The position numbers and the translations under genes were made by a program. From positions 1 through 6,492 of the forward strand of contig JALLON010000152.1 of NCBI GenBank assembly GCA_027717925.1: DNA of 6,492 nucleotides, read 5' to 3'. The notes under the pieces are model-generated. The model saw only the letters and a program-made list of their open reading frames with translations, made no database searches and was not told the origin of the DNA. Every line of letters begins with the position of its first letter. The first letter of the stretch is position 1. This document shows positions 1 to 5,557 of the stretch, piece after piece. The DNA is from Acidobacteria bacterium AH-259-G07. GTDB taxonomy: Bacteria > Acidobacteriota > UBA6911 > RPQK01 > JADFOI01.

Positions 1-1666
1 TCAAGCCACTCAGAACGGTGCCAACCGCCAACACGACAACGGCACCGACCACATTGTAATAAAGCCATGAAATATGGGTAAACCAGCTTACGGTCAAAAC
101 AGACAAGACACCCGCGATAACACCCCAGAAGGCTCCTGTTCCATTGGCCTTCTTCACCAGAAAAGCCAGCAGAAAGACTCCCAATAGAGACCCGTAAAAC
201 AAGGATGGGACACGATTGACCGCTTCAATCAGAGATAATCCGAGTCTACCGACATAGAGAGCAAAGCCCATGGCAAGAACTCCCCAGAACAGGGTGGCCA
301 GCCTGGAAATGGCAAGGTAGTGGTCCTCGGAACCTTCCTGCTTCCAGTAACGCCGGTAGAAATCCACTACCGTTGCGCTGGACAGTGCGGCCAGTTCCGA
401 ATCGAGAGAAGACATGGCGGCCGCGAAAATCACGGCGATCATCAGTCCCAAGACACCGGCTGGGACATATTTCACCAAATAAGAGGGAAAAACATAATTC
501 ACATCGTCTGACGATTCTCCTCGGATCTCTTCGACCAGGTCCTTGGATTGTCTTCGCAATGATGCCAGTCCGTGATCATATTGCTGAATTTGATCATGCC
601 ATTGGCGCAGATCTCCTCCATCCTGGCGGGCCCGCAGGAGCCCCAGGGTCGCCTCCCTCCTCAGGCTGTGCAGACTCTTGTGTTCCGCCTTCAGACGAGT
701 GAATTCCTCCCCATGCTGACTGTTTTCAACAACGGCGGCCTCGGCTGGATTGAAGATCAGAGGTGGACGCTCGAAATGATAGAAGACAAAGAGCAAGACC
801 CCAATGGCGAGGATGAAAAACTGCATCGGGACTTTGACAAAGGCGTTGAAGATCAAAGCAAGTCGACTCTGCTTGAGTGAGCTGGCGGTAAGATAGCGCT
901 GCACCTGACTCTGATCGCACCCAAAGTAGGCTAGGGCCAGGAAAAACCCGCCTACGAGTCCTGACCAAAGCGTGTAGGTTTTGGTCGGATCCCAAGACAG
1001 GTCAATGCTCTTCCACATCTGCTGAATGCCCCCAATGTAGACCACATCACCGATACCCACCTCCGAGGGAAGCTCGCCAAAGAGAACCAATAAAGCGACT
1101 ACAATCCCGGCAAACATCATTAGCATCTGCACGACATCGGTCCAGATGACCGCTGTGATTCCTCCGGCCGCAGTGTAAAGGACGGTCACCGCCCCCATAA
1201 TCAGGATGGTAAGGGTCTCGTCCCAGCCCATGATCACGGAGAGCACCACCGCTGGAGCGTACATTACGATACCCGCTGCCATGCCACGTGAAAGCAAAAA
1301 CAAAAAGCTGGTTAAGGAACGTGTCTTGGCGTCAAAACGGTTTTCCAAGTATTCATATGCCGTATAGACCTTGGCGCGGTAAAAGAAGGGAACGAACAAC
1401 ACGCACAGCAGTACCATCACCAGTGGCTGAGGCAGGTAGACCTGAATAAACTCCATTCCATCGTCATAGGCCTGCCCGGTGGTTCCAATAAAGGTGATGG
1501 CACTGGCCTGGGTGGCCATCACGGAGAGCCCAATGGCACCCCAGGAGAGGCGGCGATTCGCAAGGTAATAACCCTCCACGCCCACGTTCTTCCGGCTTTG
1601 AAAGATTGCGAAGGCCACCACCCCGCCGAAGTAGAGAACAAAGACAAACCAGTCCAGTGGGGTCAT
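1..1666 (-). CDS. Sodium:solute symporter (SSS family), C-terminus cut by window edge
   Basis: This is an inner-membrane secondary transporter expected to import a small solute with Na+; the substrate cannot be read from the sequence. Translating the minus strand from the ATG at 1666 gives 555 uninterrupted residues with no stop before the left edge, so the 3' end is missing. Hydrophobic segments fit the multi-span LeuT-fold SSS pattern (first span about residues 5-23). Family signatures are GCDQSQVQRYL at 249-259 and AAAMSSLDSELAALSS at 415-430; by family analogy the Ser pair 419-420 matches the Na+-site serines of Vibrio SGLT. Residues about 298-388 form a long charged, Glu/Arg/Gln-rich insert between two spans, seen in some SSS subgroups. 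The start overlaps the stop of the small membrane protein upstream (ATGA) and has no clear Shine-Dalgarno, so coupled translation is likely. The family call is firm; sugar, sialic acid or other substrates all remain possible. Confidence 0.93.
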   Translation of the reverse strand, partial: MTPLDWFVFVLYFGGVVAFAIFQSRKNVGVEGYYLANRRLSWGAIGLSVMATQASAITFIGTTGQAYDDGMEFIQVYLPQPLVMVLLCVLFVPFFYRAKVYTAYEYLENRFDAKTRSLTSFLFLLSRGMAAGIVMYAPAVVLSVIMGWDETLTILIMGAVTVLYTAAGGITAVIWTDVVQMLMMFAGIVVALLVLFGELPSEVGIGDVVYIGGIQQMWKSIDLSWDPTKTYTLWSGLVGGFFLALAYFGCDQSQVQRYLTASSLKQSRLALIFNAFVKVPMQFFILAIGVLLFVFYHFERPPLIFNPAEAAVVENSQHGEEFTRLKAEHKSLHSLRREATLGLLRARQDGGDLRQWHDQIQQYDHGLASLRRQSKDLVEEIRGESSDDVNYVFPSYLVKYVPAGVLGLMIAVIFAAAMSSLDSELAALSSATVVDFYRRYWKQEGSEDHYLAISRLATLFWGVLAMGFALYVGRLGLSLIEAVNRVPSLFYGSLLGVFLLAFLVKKANGTGAFWGVIAGVLSVLTVSWFTHISWLYYNVVGAVVVLAVGTVLSGL

Positions 1667-1800
1667 TGGATGCTGTGGTCGAAAATAGCGGTTAGTAGGT
1701 AAAGGAGCACAATGAGGACCGTGGTGTAGACGATCACCGTCACGTACAACCAGTTCCAACTCGAGAAAATGCCGATTCGTTCTTCTTTCTCTTCCATCAT
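1663..1800 (-). CDS. Small single-span membrane protein coupled to the symporter
   Basis: This is a 45-residue open frame. It starts two bases after the ROK kinase stop (CTCTGA-AG-ATGATG) and ends with a TGA that overlaps the symporter ATG (ATGA at 1666-1663). The protein has a charged start (MMEEKEERIG), aromatic residues W15, W17 and Y19, then one hydrophobic helix at about residues 17-40 rich in Val, Leu, Ile, Thr and Tyr, and a short polar tail (DHSIQ). No known domain is recognised. The second ATG at 1797 could also be the start, and neither has a strong ribosome binding site, so reinitiation after the kinase is likely. Its place between two coupled genes, exact junctions and clear membrane helix support a real gene. 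Small accessory proteins beside other transporters suggest a role in stabilising or regulating the symporter, which is inference. Confidence 0.72.
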   Translation of the reverse strand: MMEEKEERIGIFSSWNWLYVTVIVYTTVLIVLLYLLTAIFDHSIQ

Positions 1801-1802
1801 CT

Positions 1803-2762
1803 TCAGAGTGCCGTATTAATGGGCTCCAGTGCAGTATAAACGGCCCCGTAGAGCTGGGCCTCGTCCTCTAGTTTGCTCTGACAAATGGGCGGGATTGGTA
1901 TGCCGAATCCCTGAGCTTTTTCACGCACTGGCCGCAAGATTCCCTCTCCCTGCCGGGAGACTCCACCGCCAAATATAATCAGTTCAGGATCCAGCAAGGC
2001 AGTGATGTTGACCACCGCCAGTGCCAGGTAATCAGTCGCTTCCTCCACAATGTGGCCTGCATGCAGGTCTCCTTGGCGAGCTGCTTCAAAGACCAAGGCC
2101 GTGCAGACCCGCTCGGGAGTGCCGGCCATCTGGTGAATCAACGAATCGGGGTGTTGACGAGCGGCATCCTGGCCGAGCTTTTCAATAGCCGCTCCCGAGG
2201 CGATGGACTCGAGCCAACCCCAATCACCGACTCGACGTTCTCTCAGCCCGGGATGGAGAACCGCGTAACCGATTTCGCCCGCTCCGTCATGAGAACCTCG
2301 ATAGAGTCGACCATCGACAAAAATCCCCGCACCAATGCCGGTTCCAAGGCCTAAGAAAAAGAAGTGAGCGTGTCCACAAGCCGCCCCCTTCCAGTGTTCC
2401 CCGATAGCCGCCATGTTAACGTCGTTGTCCAGTTTCAAGCAGACAGGCAGGCGTTTTTCCAGAGCCCCTTTCAAAGGAAGACCATCCCAGTGAGGGACGT
2501 TGGGACAGAGGACGACAACGCCTTCTTTGGTATTGGTCACTCCAGGCACACCGACGGCGATGCAAGCCAAATCCCGTGGTGACAGACCGGCCTTTTTCAA
2601 AACGGCTTCAATCACGCAGACCAGGATGTCGACATTGGTTTGAGTCGTGGTGGCTTCCGGGTCGATCTCAGCAGTCTGGCGTGCCATAAAGTCACCCCGA
2701 CTGTTGCACAGGGCTGCTCGAATCTTGTGTCCTCCGATGTCCACTCCGATGGCGTATTGCAT
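1803..2762 (-). CDS. ROK-family sugar kinase lacking the zinc-binding motif
   Basis: This is a cytoplasmic ATP-dependent kinase of the ROK family (glucokinase, fructokinase, N-acetylhexosamine kinases); 319 residues is full length. The N-terminal phosphate loop is IGVDIGGHKIRAAL (residues 5-18). LDNDVNMAAIGEH at 111-123 carries the probable catalytic base D114 and the sugar-contacting N113 and E122. The second phosphate loop is GLGTGIGAGI (138-147), the sugar-binding GAGEIG lies at 160-165, and the adenosine-side IFGGGVS is at 263-269. There is no N-terminal winged helix, so this is a kinase and not a NagC/Mlc-type repressor. The usual His plus CxCGxxGC zinc site is replaced by Y166, R176, V178 and W183, although L184, E185 and the following SG remain. 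The start is fixed by the conserved N-terminus. No Shine-Dalgarno is visible upstream, and the 43-bp gap to the PqqD-like gene is AT-rich near the start. Position next to a symporter suggests it phosphorylates the imported sugar, but the substrate is unknown. Confidence 0.92.
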   Translation of the reverse strand: MQYAIGVDIGGHKIRAALCNSRGDFMARQTAEIDPEATTTQTNVDILVCVIEAVLKKAGLSPRDLACIAVGVPGVTNTKEGVVVLCPNVPHWDGLPLKGALEKRLPVCLKLDNDVNMAAIGEHWKGAACGHAHFFFLGLGTGIGAGIFVDGRLYRGSHDGAGEIGYAVLHPGLRERRVGDWGWLESIASGAAIEKLGQDAARQHPDSLIHQMAGTPERVCTALVFEAARQGDLHAGHIVEEATDYLALAVVNITALLDPELIIFGGGVSRQGEGILRPVREKAQGFGIPIPPICQSKLEDEAQLYGAVYTALEPINTAL

Positions 2763-2805
2763 GATGCTATTATTGATTGTTAACAGAGCCGCGCCCGTTA
2801 TTGCC

Positions 2806-3135
2806 CTAAAACTCGATCAGCTTGGCTCGATGCATCTTGCAAATGAATTCGTACAAACGCTCCTCGGCGGGTTCAATTCGATCTCCAAAGCGCTCGCGCA
2901 TCTGCTCGAGGATTTCCGACACTTGGGTCTGCCCGTCACAATATTTCCAGACCAGGCTACCAAACTCGTCAAAACGGATCTGGTAGTAAGGGTTTTTGAA
3001 GTAAGAGGCAACCCAACGACCGAGACGACCCTCACCGAGCTTGGGCCGCAGAAGCACGGCCCGTCCCTCACCATCCTCTTCCCAGTCCAAACGGCGGCGA
3101 GGACGACAGCCCAAAAAACGGCGGTCAACGGCCAT
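2806..3135 (-). CDS. PqqD-like (RRE-type) small protein paired with the OPT transporter
   Basis: This 109-residue protein has the PqqD-family pattern in residues about 47-109: a short strand region (NPYYQIRFDEFGSLVW), the D-G turn at D67-G68 followed by QTQVSEIL, then helices containing RERFGDRIEPAEERLYEFICKM. PqqD and related RiPP recognition elements are small winged-helix domains that bind leader peptides and present them to modifying enzymes. An Arg-rich N-terminal extension (residues 1-30) precedes the domain. The ATG shares one base with the OPT stop (TAATG), so translation is almost certainly coupled to the transporter. I recall PqqD-like proteins of this type beside OPT transporters in other bacteria but cannot verify this here. 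No pqqA, pqqE-like radical SAM or precursor peptide is in the window, so a role in PQQ synthesis is unlikely. It may act with the transporter or bind peptides. The family call is good; the function is unknown. Confidence 0.82.
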   Translation of the reverse strand: MAVDRRFLGCRPRRRLDWEEDGEGRAVLLRPKLGEGRLGRWVASYFKNPYYQIRFDEFGSLVWKYCDGQTQVSEILEQMRERFGDRIEPAEERLYEFICKMHRAKLIEF

Positions 3136-5129
3136 TACTCCAGTTTAACGCCCGGAGCCCCACCTTTTTGCATGGCGTTCAAGGGAACCTTCACCAGCAG
3201 GTACACCAGCAAGGGAAAGGCAAGCATCCCCAGCCAGGGATTGGCGGAGATCTGGGGGAATAAGCGACCCCACTCAAAACGGTCGGATCCTAAGACCAAA
3301 AAGGCTAGTAGAACTGCCATCAGGGCCTCACCCGCAATAAATCCTGAGGAGAGCAGGACACCGGTGTTGACAGCGCTAGTCCGCTCCACTTCACTCACTC
3401 TTTTGCGTTCCAACCGAATATCCAGAATCCAGCGAATGATTCCACCAACGAAGATGGCGGCTGTCGAATGGAAGGGAAGATACATTCCGACCGCGATCAA
3501 CATTGGAGACGGAGCTTTGATCAGAATTAGAGCCAAGGCAAAAAAGATACCGGCAATCACCAAAGGCCAGGGCATCTCTCCTTCCACGATGGCACGCGCT
3601 ATAAGAGCCATCAGACCGGCCTGCGGCGCCGGCAGCTCGGCGCTGCCGATGTGGTAAACCTCATCCATGGCGATCATGGGCCAGATCAGGACCAGGGCCG
3701 CGAACACCACCCCGATGATCTCTCCCAGCTCCATTTTCCAGGGTGTACCTCCCAGGATGTGTCCCACCTTCAGGTCTTGCATCATGTCACCCGCAACACC
3801 GGCCGTACAGCAGACAACCCCCGCCACACCTAAAACGCCCATGATCCCCAAGTTCCCCGTCACACCAATCATGACCATGAGGATGGCGGAAATCAGAAGA
3901 GTGCTCAAAGTGAGGCCACTGATGGGGTTATTTGAGCTTCCCAAGAGCCCAACCAGGTGAGCTGCCACGGCTGCAAAGAGAAAACCGAGAACCACCATTA
4001 CCACCGTGAGAAGGAGAGAGCCAAAGATGGAGCGGCTGAAGTAGAGGTAGAGGAAAAACAGTGGAATAGACAGAAGAGCGATGGCCATGCCGACTTTCGT
4101 GAAATCCAGATCGATCTGCAACCGGTTTACCTCCTTAGCTCCCGTCTTAGCCGCTCGTAAGTCGCGGACGGCCTTTCCAATGCCTTCAAGGAGTGACTTC
4201 CGAAGCCGGAAGAGGGTATAGAATGCCGCTACAATCATGGTCCCCACGGCCAGGGGGCGTACCTGTTGCAGCCAGACTTCGACACTGAGATCAACCCAGG
4301 AGGCTTGTTCACCGACCTGCGCTGCCAGGCCAGGATTCAAAAACAGACTCAGCGGAACGAGAAGCAGCCAACCCAGGAGAGCGCCGCAAAAGAGAACCGA
4401 GGCGATCGAAGGACCGACGATGAATCCCACACCAACCAGGGCAGGAGAGGCCGCGGGAGATTCCAGCAGCAGCCCTCCCACATAGCTGATCCTTTGACCC
4501 AGCATTTCGATGCTGGAAGTCCCCAGTGAGATAAACGTTCGGGTATAATCGGAAACGATTTGGACTCCGTTACTGTTCTTGATGAGTTCCCAGGCTGCGG
4601 CAATGCCCATGGCTGAGAAGACATGTCGGGCCCCGGTTTGCCCTCCCTGACCGGCTTTGACCAGCTCACCGGCGGCCACGCTCTCCGGAAAAGGCAACTC
4701 GGCTTCTTCCACCATCGTACGCCGCAGAACGATGACAAAAAGAACACCTAGAACGCCTCCTATCAACATGATGAGGGTGCTTTCCCAGTAGCGCAAACGG
4801 TCCCACACACCACTAATGACAAAAGCCGGAATGGTAAAAATCGCACCCGCAACCAGGGCTTCTCCGACCGAGGCAGTGGTTCGGGCGATGTTTTCCTCCA
4901 GCACAGATCCTTTCAACCATCGTAGAGCGGCCATCGCCACTACCGCTGCGGGAAAGGTGGCGGCCACCGTCAGTCCCGCCTTCATCCCCAGATAAGCATT
5001 GGCTGCGCCTAAAACGATCGCCATCACAACCCCCAAGACTACTGCTTTGAGGGTCAGCTCAGGAAGTTGAGTCTCGGCGGGCACAAACGGCTTAAAATCC
5101 TTGGTCTCAACAAGGTTCGGATCCTTCAT
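3135..5129 (-). CDS. OPT-family oligopeptide/metal-chelate transporter
   Basis: This is a polytopic inner-membrane transporter of the OPT superfamily, whose members import oligopeptides or metal-chelate conjugates, probably with protons. At 664 residues it is full length for the bacterial branch. The family blocks are ANAYLGMKAGLTVAATFPAA (43-62), EENIARTTASVGEALVAGAIF (78-98), ELPFPES (144-150), GSSNNPISGLT (397-407), AGDMMQDLKVGHILGGTPW (446-464), VGMYLPF (547-553) and GGIIRW (562-567). A soluble hydrophilic stretch at about 308-342 separates two hydrophobic blocks. The ATG at 5129 is supported by an AGGAGG six bases upstream and by the N-terminal FVPAETQLPELTLKA, which leads straight into the first span. 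It is the first gene of the minus-strand cluster, and its stop overlaps the PqqD-like start. The exact substrate cannot be predicted. The family assignment is firm. Confidence 0.95.
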   Translation of the reverse strand: MKDPNLVETKDFKPFVPAETQLPELTLKAVVLGVVMAIVLGAANAYLGMKAGLTVAATFPAAVVAMAALRWLKGSVLEENIARTTASVGEALVAGAIFTIPAFVISGVWDRLRYWESTLIMLIGGVLGVLFVIVLRRTMVEEAELPFPESVAAGELVKAGQGGQTGARHVFSAMGIAAAWELIKNSNGVQIVSDYTRTFISLGTSSIEMLGQRISYVGGLLLESPAASPALVGVGFIVGPSIASVLFCGALLGWLLLVPLSLFLNPGLAAQVGEQASWVDLSVEVWLQQVRPLAVGTMIVAAFYTLFRLRKSLLEGIGKAVRDLRAAKTGAKEVNRLQIDLDFTKVGMAIALLSIPLFFLYLYFSRSIFGSLLLTVVMVVLGFLFAAVAAHLVGLLGSSNNPISGLTLSTLLISAILMVMIGVTGNLGIMGVLGVAGVVCCTAGVAGDMMQDLKVGHILGGTPWKMELGEIIGVVFAALVLIWPMIAMDEVYHIGSAELPAPQAGLMALIARAIVEGEMPWPLVIAGIFFALALILIKAPSPMLIAVGMYLPFHSTAAIFVGGIIRWILDIRLERKRVSEVERTSAVNTGVLLSSGFIAGEALMAVLLAFLVLGSDRFEWGRLFPQISANPWLGMLAFPLLVYLLVKVPLNAMQKGGAPGVKLE

Positions 5130-5135
5130 CTTCGG

Positions 5136-5141
5136 CCTCCT
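5136..5141 (-). promoter_or_regulatory. Ribosome binding site of the OPT gene
   Basis: On the minus strand this reads AGGAGG, a perfect Shine-Dalgarno core, with six bases (CCGAAG) before the ATG at 5129. It fixes that start and is the only strong ribosome binding site in the minus-strand cluster. Confidence 0.85.
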
Positions 5142-5172
5142 GTTCGAGTGTGAAAGTACAGAGCCGCTGGGG

Positions 5173-5201
5173 AATTTAGCATGATTTCAGGGAGGCTACA
5201 A
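5173..5201 (-). promoter_or_regulatory. Weak sigma70-like promoter candidate for the minus-strand operon
   Basis: On the minus strand TAAATT (5178-5173) preceded by TGC gives an extended -10-like element. TTGTAG (5201-5196) lies 17 bases further upstream as a poor -35 (3 of 6 matches). The placement is sensible, about 45 bases before the OPT start, and the -35 abuts the first copy of the heptamer array. The match is weak and the true promoter could lie inside or beyond the repeats. Confidence 0.22.
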
Positions 5202-5320
5202 GGAGACAGGAGTCAGGAGACAGGAGTCAGGAGTCAGGAGACAGGAGTCAGGAGCCAGGAGACAGGAGCCAGGAGTCAGGAGCCAGGAGCCAGGAGCCAG
5301 GAGCCAGGAGCCAGGAGTCA
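5202..5320 (+). repeat. Tandem heptamer array (GGAGNCA)x17
   Basis: There are seventeen consecutive 7-bp units with six bases fully invariant and only the fifth base changing. In order it is A,T,A,T,T,A,T,C,A,C,T,C,C,C,C,C,T (4 A, 6 T, 7 C, no G). No unit has an insertion or deletion. The right half is almost uniform GGAGCCA, suggesting recent expansion there, while the left half alternates A and T. It resembles the short tandemly repeated heptamers known from cyanobacteria and several other bacterial groups; the function of those repeats is not established. Confidence 0.97.
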
Positions 5321-5325
5321 GGAGA

Positions 5326-5426
5326 GTTGAAAGTTGGAAAGTTGAAGGTTGCAGGCTCAACTTGATGGGCGCTTTGTCATTTTCAAGTTTTCAACTCTCA
5401 ACTTTCCAACCTTCCAACTTTTCAAC
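5326..5426. repeat. GTTGRAA-type array in inverted orientation (imperfect hairpin)
   Basis: The left part (5326-5354) holds four units on the plus strand: GTTGAAA, GTTGGAAA, GTTGAAG, GTTGCAG. The right part (5389-5426) holds five units of the same kind on the minus strand, read on the plus strand as TTTCAAC, TCTCAAC, TTTCCAAC, CTTCCAAC and TTTTCAAC. The two halves can pair; the longest uninterrupted match is 13 bp, 5333-5345 with 5398-5410. The spacer 5355-5388 is unrelated unique sequence. The two halves mix 7- and 8-base units, unlike the rigid heptamers on either side. Confidence 0.88.
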
Positions 5427-5463
5427 GTTCAAACTTCTCAGAGTTCAAAAGCTGAAAGAGCCA

Positions 5464-5512
5464 ATTCTGGATTCTGGATTCTGGATTCTGGATTCTGGAT
5501 TCTGAATTCTGA
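5464..5512 (+). repeat. Tandem heptamer array (ATTCTGR)x7
   Basis: Five perfect ATTCTGG units (5464-5498) are followed by two ATTCTGA units (5499-5512) and a decayed CTTCTAA. The array ends 45 bases before the start codon of the plus-strand gene, so it probably overlaps that gene's promoter or leader. Confidence 0.95.
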
Positions 5513-5544
5513 CTTCTAAGATTTGGTGTGCTATCCTCGCAGCC

Positions 5545-5551
5545 AGGGAGG
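5545..5551 (+). promoter_or_regulatory. Ribosome binding site of the isomerase/epimerase gene
   Basis: AGGGAGG lies six bases before the ATG at 5558. It is a good Shine-Dalgarno and supports this start. Confidence 0.8.
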
Positions 5552-5557
5552 ACAGTC

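Larger units (their letters stand above)
5130..5557. other. Divergent intergenic region filled with short tandem repeats
   Basis: This 428-bp stretch lies between two genes transcribed away from each other, so it should hold the promoters of both. About 270 bp are occupied by three short-repeat arrays, annotated separately. The remaining unique segments are 5142-5201 (operon leader and weak promoter candidate), 5427-5463 and 5513-5544. No tRNA, rRNA or convincing protein gene is seen. Because no gene ends here, none of these sequences is needed as a gene terminator. Confidence 0.85.

Noticed and set aside
320..995. Several short open frames on both strands within the symporter
   Set aside because: The minus-strand symporter frame is open throughout this region and carries SSS motifs; the others show no domain or start signal.
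2778..2785. TGTTAACA palindrome as an operator upstream of the kinase
   Set aside because: Eight bases in an AT-rich gap is too short and common to support a regulator site, and no regulator gene is in the window.
2817..3128. Second minus-strand frame over the PqqD-like gene
   Set aside because: The other frame carries the PqqD-family pattern and the coupled start; this one has no family features.
2647..3657. Plus-strand 336-codon open frame
   Set aside because: It lies antisense to the ROK start, the whole PqqD-like gene and the OPT C-terminus, all of which have clear family motifs. Its translation is rich in Arg, Thr, Ser and Pro with no recognisable domain.
4349..4747. Alternative minus-strand frame inside the OPT gene
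   Set aside because: It is a shadow of the transporter frame, composed of Trp/Ser/Pro-rich sequence with no motif.
5326..5426. Rho-independent terminator
   Set aside because: The stem is interrupted and A/T-rich, the spacer is long, there is no T-tract after it, and the flanking genes diverge so no transcript needs to end here.
5202..5512. CRISPR array
   Set aside because: Units are 7-8 bases in direct contact with no spacers, and no cas gene is present.
5493..5537. Sigma70 promoter for the isomerase (TAAGAT at 5517-5522 or TATCCT at 5532-5537)
   Set aside because: The first lacks any acceptable -35 (only repeat sequence TTCTGG), and the second would start transcription at the ribosome binding site.
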